A program made the position numbers and the translations under genes. From Hanleya hanleyi (taxonomy: Eukaryota; Mollusca; Polyplacophora; Lepidopleurida; Hanleyidae): 64,000 nucleotides of DNA. The notes below the pieces were generated by a model, which had not been told where the DNA came from, did not search any database, and saw only the letters and a program-made list of their open reading frames with translations. Within the stretch, counting starts at the first letter, position 1, and each line of letters opens with the position of its first letter. The stretch lies in the NCBI GenBank assembly GCA_036873755.1, contig JAVTVY010037092.1, positions 1 to 64,000 on the forward strand. The letters are read 5' to 3'. This document shows positions 30,851 to 42,958 of the stretch, piece by piece.

Positions 30851-31826
30851 GGGAGTAGAGGACGTTCATTTCTAGAGGTTGATTCTTTTTTTAATTTCAG
30901 TATTTTTCATCAGGATAAGAAAAGATGATCCATGGAAAAAAATAGTGGGTCACCATACTTATTAAAAAGATATGGTAGTCAAATGCATGTATACCACTTA
31001 AAAGTCATAACACTGAATACAAAGAGAAATTTGATTTTTTTTTCTTCTTTTATGCTCAATAGGTCAAACTTCCCAATGTCAAATTTTCACCATTTTGTTA
31101 TATATTACTAAACACATATAGTGCTTGTGGAATATGTAATAAAAACAGGGGGACACCATACTTTCTTAGAAAATATCAGCTGTATAACAGATAAACTGAG
31201 CCTTTTCAGTCCTATTTCCAGGAGAGGGTTGGGGCGTGGAATCAGGCTTCACTGCGAAAAAAATTGTGTTGAAGCTATTTTATCACCAGAATTGTGTTGA
31301 AACTGACATAAAATGTGTTAGAATCAACACTAATTTGTATTGAACTCAACACAATTTTGTGTTGATATATGAAGTTTAACACAAAGCCATGTTGATTATA
31401 ACAGAAAACACTTTGTGTTGAAGCCATTTTAGCACAAAATTGTGTTAAAACAACACAATATTTTTCGCAGTGTGGGTGTGGGGAATATTATTGGAGTTTC
31501 ATTTATTAGCCATTTACAAGTTTCCATTTTATTTAGAGTGAATAAGAGCGAATTTTGGGGGATTCCAGATGAATAATCTTCGACCTCTGGGGCACTTCAC
31601 ACCTTCCTACCGTTGAATCTAAAATGCCAATTTTTTGGTCAGTCCTATCACACTATCGAACCACCACTAAAACGCATAAACGGTTCCGTTGTGTCTTTTG
31701 TTGACTTTTATCCCATTTCGAGATGTCTGGGTACTTTTGTTTGAAAATTCAGTTTGTTTTGGAAAATTTGACAAATCACCATGTTATAACCCCATAAGAT
31801 CAGGGAAATGAACGTCCTCGACTCCC
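30851..31826. mobile_element. TTAA-flanked element 1 (GGGAGTAGAGG family)
   Basis: TTAA at 30847-30850 and 31827-31830. Ends GGGAGTAGAGGACGTTCATT and its inverted copy with one mismatch in view (GACTCCC versus TACTCCC). 976 bp without ORF. It contains a nested 223-bp MITE. Confidence 0.75.
31250..31472. mobile_element. CACTGCG MITE with TGTGTTGA core
   Basis: Ends CACTGCGAAAAA / inverted, both followed by ATTGTGTTG. The interior consists of TGTGTTGA / TCAACACA words. Nested in the TTAA element. A possible further end of this type reaches the right edge of the window (63978-64000). Confidence 0.8.
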
Positions 31827-31834
31827 TTAATTAA

Positions 31835-32270
31835 GGATGTCCGCTGGTGATAAATCAAAGTAATTAACTTTTTGAATAATGTGTGTTGTTGCATTCATAA
31901 TTGTTTAATATGAGGAAAAACAAAGAAAAAAATATAGGTTGGTGTGCATTTTTTAGCTGTAGGCAACATTAAGTGGACTGCCCTATGCTCAATTTGATAA
32001 CCTAGAAAGCATAGGGAATAGCCCTAGTTTTGAAGCATATTCATGAAAATTTCATATAAATAGTATTTAACTTTTTCTTATATTCTAACTGTTTGCAGAT
32101 AATCACAATGTCTATCAAAATTTAGCAAATTGGATGGATGTTGGTGTGCAAAATTCTCGGCTAGAAGGCTTTTAAAGGAAATCCCCATCTCTTAACCTAG
32201 GGAAGGGAGATAATCCAATAGAAAAACAGGCAAAATGGCTGCCAAAGTCAAAAACCACCAGCGGACATCC
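31835..32270. mobile_element. TTAA-flanked element 2 (GGATGTCCGCTGG family)
   Basis: TTAA at 31831-31834 and 32271-32274. Ends GGATGTCCGCTGGTG and its perfect inverted copy. 436 bp, non-coding. It is packed directly against element 1. Confidence 0.8.
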
Positions 32271-32274
32271 TTAA

Positions 32275-33926
32275 GGGCAAGGCTACCAAACATTTTTTAT
32301 ATCAGTCAACTCAAATGTCCACATTCAGCAGAACTAAGAACAAAGAGTAGTATTCTCTAGTATATTGTTAGTATAATATTTCTTTTTTTCAATTTTGACT
32401 CTTTGACCGAGGAAACATAATTGCAACTGCGAATCACTGACAGATCTGCTTGAGCATAGATTCTCTTCAGCAATCAAGGAAGTCATCATAATATAGATCA
32501 ACAATATAAGCAAACTGTATCGTTTGCTGCGTATCAGCTCACAAGTTTACAGCCTTTATGGTTAGATGATGTGTGGGAAAGTTTATATTTTAGGGCAAGG
32601 GCGAAGCCCGCGCTTCGGTCGCTGTCGTGTTTTACATCTGGGATAAAGTATTAGACTGTCACATATGGCTGTAAATAAATCTGCTGTAGAGGAGACCATC
32701 TTTGTAGCTCTGGGCTCTGTAGGAATCATATTATATTATATTATATTATATTATATTCCTATGATACTTACCTTGATTTTTCTGTGTAAGTCTACAGGTT
32801 CTTGCTAATATGACTCCAGATCAGTTGGTTATCACAGATTATGTCGCTTTCATTTATACAGTTTGGCCCAGTTACGTCTGGCCCACAATGAGGTTTGTCA
32901 ATACGTGTATGTACATGTATGTAGCAGGTACCTGTGTGGACTATTACGTCACACTAGAACAATTACAGTAACTGCCAATGAACTGCTGATGATTGTTGAT
33001 ATCCTATTTTCATTGGTTAATACATAGCTACGAGTTGATCCTGATCTATTGCAAAAGTGAATTTCTTATTTTCTGTGACGTTTGCGTAGTGTAATCAGAA
33101 ACACACACCCTGTTTGTGCCTTGCTGTACAGGCTGCTTGGAGTTGAGAGAATACTGTGTATAGGAAGAGAGTGAAGGCAGGAAACGGCATTGAGAGCTTT
33201 TTGTCAGATACCAATGATAACTTCACAATTTTGTACCAAACTTGGCAAATCTCCCGGAAATACCAGGCAAATCTCCCGGAAATACCAATAAAAGTGTTCA
33301 TGTGAAAGGACTTTGTACCCGCATGTTGTTTTGTGTGGTTTATTTCTCATGCTGTGTCTCAGGTAAAGCAACCAATCGCGATTGACCTATCTACCTGAGA
33401 CACCGCCTCAAAAACACAGACACATGGAAGTGAGGGCAAAGATATTTTGAGCTAGTACTTCCAGTGACATCGGGATAAAGTTATTAAATTTGCGACGTCG
33501 CCCTTCCTGTCGCGCCTTCCTTTTATCAACGCGACGCGAAGGGTGACGTCGCCCTTCCCGTCGCGCATCGCGTCGCCCTTCGCGTCGCCGTCCGTTATTT
33601 TAGGACAAAATCGAGCTGCGCATGCTTAGGGAGCAGCTATTGCAATATGGATCGTATGGTGAGGTCGCCAGTTCATGAATAAGCTCTGCCACTATCGATG
33701 AAGGTAATGGAGTAAATGTATAATGCTTATCCTCCATTACCGTATAGCTTTTAAATGTTAAGTGTTAAATATTAATCCATGCTTGCAATGACACCTGTCA
33801 TGAAATTATCTCTCGGAAATTCTGCAATTCGCTGTGTTGTACTGTACACATTAGATTTTCGTTTTCAAAAAATACGCAACCCCACACATCCGTACATCGT
33901 CTTGAATTTCTTTATTCCCATTGGAT
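32275..33926. other. Duplicated non-coding sequence with CGACG remnant
   Basis: 32620-33480 matches 15268-16030. 33490-33600 holds CGACG/CGTCG words, the remnant of the TIR element of copy 1. 33777-33935 repeats at 34358-34520. No gene. Confidence 0.55.
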
Positions 33927-34190
33927 TTACGCGTTCTCCACATAACCCCGCAAAACGTTCTTCACAACAGAAAACAACAAACAACAATTTGTGGCGGTGT
34001 CGTGCGGTACCAGCCGAGATCTTGAGGTCTGAGAAAATTCAGCACTCAACTGGCTAATTTTCTGATCAACTGACAGTTCAATCCCTTTCTTGGAAGAGTC
34101 CACTTTACGTAGAATTTCATCCAACTTCTCCTTTATGGATTGAATATCCATATCAGGGTTATGGCAACCACAACCAACAAATCTCAGCAA
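33927..34190 (-). CDS. Coiled-coil ORF fragment, possibly retroelement ORF1
   Basis: 87 residues with a heptad-like stretch (MDIQSIKEKLDEILRKV followed by further charged helix). It lies inside a roughly 420-bp block (33940-34357) that is absent from copy 1 and interrupts a locally duplicated sequence. Coiled coils of this kind open many non-LTR ORF1 proteins, but nothing specific can be seen. Low confidence. Confidence 0.25.
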   Translation of the reverse strand: MLRFVGCGCHNPDMDIQSIKEKLDEILRKVDSSKKGIELSVDQKISQLSAEFSQTSRSRLVPHDTATNCCLLFSVVKNVLRGYVENA

Positions 34191-34357
34191 TATTTGTTAA
34201 CACGGGTGTGCCTCGATAAAGTCCAACAATTTTAGCTGAAGAAGTACAGATTCGGCCAGCACCATAGACGAGAATGGTCCATACTGCCAGAACAAGCACT
34301 ATTTAAACCATTAAACGCGCGAATACTGAGCGAAAACAATAAACTCTACCAAGCCAC

Positions 34358-36508
34358 TATGCTTGGAATGACACCTGTTATGAAATTATCTCTCGGAAAT
34401 TCTGCAACTCGCTGTGTTGTACTGTACACTTTAGATTTTCGCTTCCAAAAGATACCCAACCCTCCACATCCGTACATCGTCCTGAATTTCTTTATTCCAT
34501 GGAATTTACGCGTGTATGTAAGTGTGGCTTTTATGCGTGCTTTCATGTGTTTGTGTATTTTTCATTTTTCAGATGTCCTTATAGTATACCTCCTATGCGA
34601 CCACATTGAAAACATGGCAGTGTGACTATGCGTCACAGGACCTACGAAGTAAGGACAGGCACTGAGCTCTTGGCAATCCCCCCCCTCCCCGCCCCAAGTT
34701 GAAATCCTGCCTATATTAAGATGGGCACATGCAGCCCAAGTCAGAATCACCAGAGATTTTCATTAAAAATCACCAGAAATTTTCGATTAAAACAGTATTG
34801 AATATTTTGTTGAAGATTAAAAGTGATGGGATTGAATGAATAGTTTACCAGTTACTGTGCTGATGTGAATCTGTGACACACAAACACACTCTGTGGCAGT
34901 GATTCTGTGACACACCAACACACTCCGTGGCAGTGATTCTGTATCCCTTAATCAAGGAATCAAAATTTGAAATGACAAGAAAAATTTAGACATAATTACA
35001 CATGTAATGTTTTTGTTTAAATTATATCCCAGTGTGATATATAGTCAATATTCAAGAAGTACAATCAAAGTTACTTTATCTAGTTAAATTCTACCCAAAG
35101 AAAATAAATTAAGACCCTTTAAACATGCCGTCAATGCCAGATGTTGAGTTTTATACAGCTGTAGATCAAGGCTCTGGGTGCATATATCATGTTTCCATAC
35201 CCTTGATGCACACAACAGCGGCAAAAACAAAGCCTACTTGAACAACCTATCTTTATACAGGAAATTCTTAACCCAGAAATTACCATTCTCTCTCAAAAGA
35301 AAACAATTTACGCCACGAAGGCCTTTTTTATTAAGCTAATTTTGTTAGGTAGGGGCCTACTTAGATTCAATAATTGTCATGAAATTTCTTTGGTTATATC
35401 TTAATTGCAACTATGTTTGTTCCTCAAACCTGATATGCTTGAGCTATACATCTATAACACACTTTCATTTGAGAGTCCAGACATTCCACCATTCATGTGA
35501 ACAAATTGTACTAAACATGGAATAATTAAATTCACACTACCCATTTCTACAGTATCAGTACTATGTTACTATCTGTAGCAGTTGAAACCCAGTAAAACTT
35601 AAACAGTTAAAACCAGTAAAGAAATTTGTCTGTTGAATAACAGAAAATATGGTATGGAGATTTGAATGAGTGAACTACTAAACAACTTACACGATACTAA
35701 CAAATGTCCCAACACAAGCTGATAAATTCCTTGGGTGGCTTGCAGGACGGCTTTGTTTCACCCTCAGTAAATCTTATCATTGTTGCTCACAGGCTAATCT
35801 GAAGGATGATACCAGATCTTTCTATGTTCTGCTGGGTTATTGCACCGGCTGACTTAATTGGTTGATGTAGGATATTTCATCATCAGTGGCAATTTGACCT
35901 AAATTTGAAGCCTGCATGATTTGGTCTGTGATGAAATGTTTGGATGTGAAATAGGATACACGTTAAAGGCCACAGTTTACATATATCTATAACAATATAG
36001 TGAATTGTGTGTATTAAGAATGGCAAGTTGCCTGGTAATAGCAGTGTAGATAAATGCACTAACAAATGATGGAAAATTAGCATTTCCTATTTCATTATCC
36101 CATCACGTTTTGTACTGTGTTATATATACAGTGAAACATACAGCCAAGGTTTTTTAATGGGCATGACAGTGCACTCGCTGAGCTATCATAAATAATAAAA
36201 AGAATAATTATAAATCAAATTTTCATCAGAATTCGGTCAGCTCAGAACTTGCTGGTAACAATGCCCTAATGCACGTTCATGCCAAAAATCAAGGTTCTAA
36301 TGTCAATGGTTCTCCTTATTTTGCCGACGAAAGGACTCGGATGGACTGACTCACTGTTACCGGACAATTTGCGATCTGTAGCCTACTTCGTAGGAATAGC
36401 CCTTTATCTACAGCTGTCCATCAGTGTATACCAGTACTCAACCTGTCACGTCTCGACAGATTGTAGTGTAGATCTATCTATAAGCTTTCAATTTAGTGGA
36501 GAGAGATG
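34358..36508. other. Duplicated non-coding sequence
   Basis: 34358-34520 is a local duplicate of 33777-33935. 34600-36260 has a further partial copy at 41675-42810. No gene. Confidence 0.5.
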
Positions 36509-37115
36509 GTCCTATAGCTCTCAAAAAGAATTATGACGGAATTGAGGTCATTTTACTGTGAGAATTAGGTTCTTTCTACTCTTTCTAAAAATTGTTTGGA
36601 GAATACTGTACTTCTGCATTCTTCGAATTATCCAGCATTTCCACGATCGTACTAGACATTTGACGACAATTGAACTTAAAATGCAGGACGATATCTTGGA
36701 GTTCGGGTAGGTTGCACTTAACTGCAGGGATTCTTTCCTCAATTTCAAGAAAAATTCAAATCTCGTTGATATAAACTCTTAAAATAATTCAGGGATTTTG
36801 TTCCAGGTTTTGTTCAGGCCATTTAACGACAATTGTGTTTCAAGGGAGAAAATAAGCAGATTTTTTTTAATTTTTCTTGAAATTGAGGAAAGAATCCCTG
36901 CTGTTAAGAGTAACCTACCCGAATTCCAAGAACTCGTCCTGAATTTTAAGTTCAATTGTCGTCAAACGTCTATAGTACGATCGTGGAAATTCCGGATGAT
37001 TTGAAGAGTGCACAAGTACTAATATTCTTCAACCAATTCTTAGAAAGAGTAGAAAGAACAAAATTCTCACAGTAAAATAACTTCAATTCCATCATAATTT
37101 TCTTTTTTTCTTTTT
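36509..37115. mobile_element. Fold-back element, longer relative of 17210-17520
   Basis: Left end TCCTATAGCTCTCAAAAAG. Inverted arms around 36535-36760 and 36865-37100 share ATTGAGGAAAGAATCCCTG-type sequence. The right terminus is replaced by a pyrimidine-rich run. Confidence 0.7.
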
Positions 37116-38440
37116 ATCTGTTTTATCTGTTTTCATAGTTATCTGCCTTCACTCTCTTCCTATATACACATTATGGCGGCATATACTCTCGACTCCAAGC
37201 AGCCTGTGCTTACAGTTAATGTAGTTTAGGCTGTGATTTTGTCAGTTCTCAACGACGAATATCGGTATAGATTTGTACGTAACATCAAAAAATTTATCTG
37301 TGTGTGCATTTGACAATTTTTAAAAAGGTAAAAATGGCCTCTCTTCTCTGCATCAGGTAAGACAGTTCTGGGCTCCAGATTATACAAGTTTCTCATATCC
37401 AGGTACATGTAATCCACTTTGTCCTCGACACTCGTCAGTAACTGAGCAATACCAGTAACCTAGTAAGGCGATCCTAATAGGGGGGGAGGGGGGATTTGGC
37501 TTAATGTCACACTCAAGTTTGTTTTACTCATATGGTGACAGCCCGTTTGGTTGGTGGAGAAAACTGAAGTAGCCGGAGAGAACCACCGCCCTTCGGCAAG
37601 TAACTGACAATCTTTCGGTGGCGCTAATATAACATCATATACTCACTCCATGATACCGATGCTATATTCGCAATTGCGTGCCCGCCGTTGAGCGTGAGGC
37701 GTCATAGATAGTCTGTGAAAAAGCTTCATGTATCAGTCACACTGAAGATCGTGAGAGCACGCGAGATCCGCGAATTCTTAATTGAAATCAACACGTCCAG
37801 TCAGAGGCGGTTTTGAGGTCACCCACATCCATTGTGCTTGGGTATCTCAAAACCGACAACACCCGGCGATCGATGTTCACGGTGCGCTCATAAACCAACT
37901 GTGTCTTACAGGTAAATGCGTCTGAATCAGTCTGTAGTTTATCAAAAGCTTTTCGATTCAATCAACGTCACACATGTACGGCACTCAGCACGGTCTGGTA
38001 CTATAATAGGATACAGTAATCTCGATCCGCACTGCTAGGAATCCATATTGGCATCAATGTTGAAAGCTCATATCACCCCGAAACTATGAACAGCGCATGT
38101 CAGCTGTATGACTTCCGTTACGATGGAGATCAGCTTGAGACGAAAAACCAGGAGAAACACCTCAAATTAGAGGAGATCCTTCGAGGGTGGAATCAAGTGA
38201 ATATCCATTTCATTTGGATATATATACTTTATCTCCTGACAAGGAAGAAACACAACGAGGACTATGTGAGCGGAAACACATCCTATAGCATGTGGTGTGT
38301 CTCACGCGCGGCGGATCACGGTTTACACCGGAGCGGCGCAAAATCCTTACACCATTAATGCGCAAGGTACTATGACTTCGACGGAATAGGCCGAGCAGTC
38401 GCGAATGACACGTACGGCTCAACATTTTCTGTTCTGAAAT
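37116..38440. other. Duplicated non-coding sequence with two empty sites
   Basis: 37490-37620 is an AACCACCGCCC SINE-like repeat. About 37634 is the empty site of Crypton B and 37788-37791 the empty site of the piggyBac-type MITE. Open frames (for example 38086-38358) are disrupted in copy 1. Confidence 0.6.
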
Positions 38441-38640
38441 AATAATAATAATAATAATAGTTTTATTTCAGACTGAACGGGCGTCCATACAGATTACACC
38501 AAAGTTATTTACATGTGGATGAGAGCACTAGTGCAAAATTTCGGACCATTTGGCTTCTAGCTTTGACGAGAAATAAACATCACAGTTAAGCAATCTACAA
38601 ATTATAACATTGTCACAATCAGTTAGCCTTGTAGCGAAAT
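38441..38640 (-). mobile_element. 5'-truncated LINE tail insertion
   Basis: 200 bases inserted between direct repeats GAAAT (38436-38440, 38636-38640). On the minus strand it ends CTGAAATAAAACTATTATT..., a poly(A)-signal-like end with a TTA microsatellite tail typical of CR1/RTE-like LINEs. The counterpart in copy 1 (about 23322) is empty. Confidence 0.75.
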
Positions 38641-39960
38641 AGGAACATATAGGTTACCAGAAGCAAATTAACTATCAGTGTCACTGACACTCGTCAACCT
38701 ACAACCTACATCACCTGCTTTCCTCATACACAATTCCTACACACGCAAGACGAAATGCAAAGGCGCCACATAGGTATCATGGGTATGACTAATTGTGTAG
38801 GCTTCATAGACTTAGAATTCAAATTCCAGTCTCTGCTCAATACTCGATTTTTGTTTTTAATATGCGCGAACACGACACCTACCAATCTTACTGCGCAATT
38901 ACATGTACATCACATCACGTGCTTAGCTAGTCCAATTAAAGGACGCAGACTTCTAGATCACCTGCTTCTGAGGTTATCCATTCCAATATCTACACGCTTG
39001 AGATTAATCTTGGGACACACGAGTGCCCATACAGAAACTACTTTTGGCAGCTAAGCCACGTATTATGAAAATCCCCGGTCTAATTCCGCAATAATCTCTT
39101 GGTTGGCGTCAGTCACTTAGCCTTAGGTTGGATGCCCTATTTGCTTGAAATACTCATCCCAAAATACTTCTCAAATGTTATGAATGATTGTCTTGTTTGT
39201 AGCGAAATATATCTATTGAAAGTTGAAGAAAAAGCATCAGATTTCGGGATTCCTTGAAGCTGAACTTCGCCGGATCAAGGCCGGAAAACATATCATAAGG
39301 TATAAGCTATCACTTCATATTACCGGAGACAGTCGGTTCCCAAGCTGTCTTAATGGTGATGTAGGAGATCCAAATGCCACAAATTCTGAATTCTATTCTA
39401 AAGTGTGTCCACCCATCTGTGTTAGCATAGCAAACAACACGGAATGGGATATCCCCAACTGGATAGGATTACTACAAGAGTTCATGTGACTGACCTGTCG
39501 GTGGTTTATTAGATAAGATGTTTTTTTGCTTTGTCGCCATCTTCAATGTTGAACCTCTATGACTTCTGCTTTCAAAATATTGAACTTCCCCAACCGCACC
39601 AGGTGCTTTGTTTGCAGTTTCGGGGGACACTGTGTAAATATATTTCAGGCAAAACTGTAGTTGCCCATCTGTCCGAGGAACATTCTATTTCTTTGCAGTC
39701 TGGGTACGACAGAGCTGGCTGTCAAGATCCGAAGCTGTGAAAAGGGTAGAAGCTGACATTCCCGGTACTAAAGAATTTTATCTTTCAATCCTTTCGATAA
39801 TTCTTGCTGCAAGATAATTATGTCCTGTCCACTACGACAGCGTTAATTGCTTCAAGTTTAGTAACTGCGTCCGAACTCTTAAGATTGTGTCCTACAACAA
39901 CGAAAGCATTCGAGGTTTTATTCGTAAAGGTTTGTGGACTGAAATGAAAACCTACTGACT
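38641..39960. other. Duplicated non-coding or decayed sequence
   Basis: Matches 23323-24718. An open frame at 39223-39489 (88 residues, ending LLQEFM) is open only in part in copy 1 and resembles nothing I know. Confidence 0.45.
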
Positions 39961-40266
39961 ATGAGTTTAACAAATTTATTTCAACTTGGTATCTTGACAT
40001 TTGGCGAAACAAGGATGACTAAATACAATGAAATTGAAATTCTAAATTACCATGTTATCCCAATACCTAGACGACAAAAGACTAAGGCTGCTTCCGGTGG
40101 CCTTCTTGTTGCTATCAGGGAAGAATGCTATCTGGACCGTGATGTTACTGACATGGACTGGGAAAATATTAAGCAGATTCCTATGAAATCAAAAATTACA
40201 GCCACAGGACATGGTGAACAGGTATATAAAAGTTTGTGTATTCTCCAAGAAGGGACAAGTTATTAA
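39961..40266 (+). pseudogene. Endonuclease-like retroelement fragment, copy 2
   Basis: 101 residues. LTFGETRMTKYNE followed by NYHVIPIPRRQK and ASGGLLVAIREE resembles the start of the exonuclease-endonuclease-phosphatase domain in non-LTR retrotransposons: the strand carrying the metal-binding Glu, then the GG(L/I) strand. Here the E of GETRM would be the metal ligand. No RT follows. Frame intact here but broken in copy 1. It could instead be a host EEP gene fragment. Confidence 0.45.
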
Positions 40267-40425
40267 AACCACATTACATTTAGAGTTTTAATGGTTCTCC
40301 CCTGGAGAAATAACTAAATTGGGGACATTCTCCTAAAATACGAAGTCGTTTCTGAGACAAAATGTTATTTCATTCCTGGCGTTAAGAGAAGTCGTTAAGA
40401 AGTATTCCGTTATGTTTTCGGAGTT

Positions 40426-40974
40426 CTGCTAGGTTCTGTGCGAATATAGTTAAAAATTTGACTTAGTGTGCCTTACCGTGGCATTTCAAAGAATCAGCTA
40501 AGGGTCAATTTAAGTATTTAATTAAAAACACGTCTGTAGTTAAAACTGGCATGGTATGTATGAAATAACTTCTTGGACACGTAAAAATTCCATGGTTCCA
40601 TGGGAAAGGACGTGCTATAGATGTGCTGTTTAATACCTCTTGCACCTCTTCCCACTTCCCTTATATGCGTTGGAATACTGTAGGATTCAATGTTGGTCGC
40701 ACAGTATAATAGATATGTTCACTATTTCAATAGTAGAATACTACTAGAAGCCGGTCTTTTAGAGTATCATATCGACAATACTTTCGTGTTATTCTTGTCA
40801 AGCAATGATTCACCAGATTGTGACACGTATGGAAATGATTAGGAACTCATGATCTATATGGTAACCAGTATGTATAAGTTATGGTAGTGGTTATGGTAAC
40901 CAGCATGTATAAGGTAACCAGTATGTATAAGTTATGGTAACCAATATATATCAGTTAGTGCAGGTACGGCGTAT
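40426..40974. other. Unique non-coding sequence
   Basis: Begins where the segmental duplication ends. Contains short repeats of GGTAACCAGTATGTATAAG (40860-40945). No gene. Confidence 0.5.
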
Positions 40975-41195
40975 CACGTTGGGCACACGGGTTCTCGTCA
41001 GATCACCGAAGTTAAGCAACGTTGAATCCGGTCAATACTTGCATGGGTGACCATGTGCTGTACTTGCTGGGCTGATCAGTGTCCAGGATAATAGAAACTG
41101 TGGGCGCTCTCGTGTCCTGGCGCCTATGTAGGCACCGTCGTGATATCACTGAAACATGGCTGAAAACGACGTTAAATCCTACTTACTCACTTGAG
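40975..41195 (+). mobile_element. 5S-rRNA-headed SINE
   Basis: The head matches 5S rRNA internal regions (TCTCGTCAGATCACCGAAG, AAGCAACGTTGAATCCGGTC, TACTTGCATGGGTGACC). The tail CCGTCGTGATATCACTGAAA with CGACGTTAAATCC and a TACTTACTCAC end is the same as in the tRNA-headed SINE at 7295. It is not a 5S gene: the head is truncated and joined to a long body. Confidence 0.9.
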
Positions 41196-42958
41196 GTAAA
41201 CTATTAAGTGGTGACTTTGGTAGAACCCTTATTCTAGTATGGGACGAAAATGAGTTTCTCAGCAATGGATGTTACTGTACTGCCATGTTGTAACTATTTC
41301 AGATTGATTAAATTAAATGTGTTGAAGTGTAAATCTATTGTATAAAGTGAATTGCATTAAGTGTTGAGTTGTTTCTTTGTTAGAGTTGACCAACTAACCT
41401 TTTAAGAATCGTCATAGGCTCGATTATTTATTGCTCTGCTCTATCAAAATGAGTAACTGCATATTTGCAGAAACGAGCTATAGCTTTTTCCACAATAAAA
41501 TGTGTGTTAACTCATTTGGATTATCCGTCACTTATTATGTTAACACCCCAAGTTAACAAGTTAACAGTTTACAAGTTAACGGACATCGGATAAACCTCAT
41601 TATGTGATGGTGGACGCTATATATATGGGCAAAGCCTATCAGCTTCTGATATTAGGGTTAAGGTTAATTAGACATGAGCAGTGTGACTAACGTCACAGGA
41701 CCTACGAAGTAGAGTAGGCATTAGGACTCGGAACGCGAACTGAACTCTTGGAAATCCCCGCCCCCAGTTTGAATCCTGCCTATATTAAGATGGGCACCGC
41801 CCAAGTCAGAATCGCCAGTGATTTTCATCAAAAATCACCAGAAATTTTCATCAAAAGTAGGTCAGCTCAAGACTTGTTGTAACAATCTCCTGCTGCGCCT
41901 TCATTCCAAAAATAAATAACTATCGCCGATTTAATTTTACAATTTGTTAACTAAAGAAAACAGATTGAATAATAAAAAAGTTCAGTAGATTTCAAGCTTT
42001 ACGTGTGAAAATATATCGATCTCTTTAATGGTTTTCAGTGCCCTTGTCCAGGATCAAAACAACTTTTTGAATCGCATTATTTTCCCAACAATACAACAAA
42101 TTTTTATATATAGTACTATAGTAGAAAGGTAGCATTTATGTAGTTTACGGTAATTCAACTCAAGACCAACACCTTCTCTGCACAAGATAATGATTTCATG
42201 CCATTCTCCTGAGCATAATCGGTACAAAGACGAATAAATAGCGTCTACTTACTTTATCTAGTTAAATTCTACCCAAAGAAAATAAATTAAGACACTTTAA
42301 ACTAGCACATGCCGTAATGGCTTTGTTTCAACCTCAGTAAACTTTTATCGTTGTTGCTCACGCAGACTATTCTGAAGGATGATGCCACATCTTCCTTTCT
42401 TCGGCTGACTTAATTGGTTGATGTAGTATATTTCACCAACAGTGCGTAACTGTAACTTGACCTGAATTTGACGCCTGATGTGATCTGTGAGGAAATGTTT
42501 CAAGGATGTGAAATAGGATACACGTTAAAGGCCACAGCTTACATATATCTCTAGCAATATACTGAATTGTGTGTAGGCTGGCAAGTTGGTAATAGCAGTG
42601 TAGTTAAATGCACTAACAAATGATGGAAAATTAGCATTTCCTATTTCATTATCCCATCACGTTTTATACTGTGTTATATATACAGTGAAACATACAGCCA
42701 AGGGTTCCCGATGGGCATGACAGTGCACTCGCTGAGCTATCAATAAATAATAAAAAAAATAGTTATAAATCAAATTCTCAGCAGAATTCGGTCAGCTCAG
42801 AACTTGTTGTATGCAATTCACCATAACTGGTGCTGCTGGTGGGGGACGTGGACCTCTATGGTCCATTTTTTCATCGATAATAAATTTTTTTGGTCGATAA
42901 TATCCCATCTCATTGAATCTGATGATCCATGCATCCGACTGAAACCATGTTACTTTTT
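41196..42958. repeat. Third partial copy of the 34.6-36.3 kb block
   Basis: 41675-41860 matches 34610-34800 and 42240-42810 matches 35075-36260 in pieces. Non-coding. Confidence 0.65.

Larger units (their letters stand above)
25217..40425. repeat. Segmental duplication copy 2
   Basis: Tandem, same orientation as 7199-25180. The right edge is where similarity to 25135-25180 ends, near 40425. It contains private insertions at 26959, 30851, 31835, 33940 and 38441 and lacks both Cryptons, the tRNA-headed SINE and the piggyBac-type MITE of copy 1. Confidence 0.85.

Noticed and set aside
40975..41060. 5S rRNA gene
   Set aside because: Only internal 5S sequence is present and it is fused to a SINE body with the shared tail.
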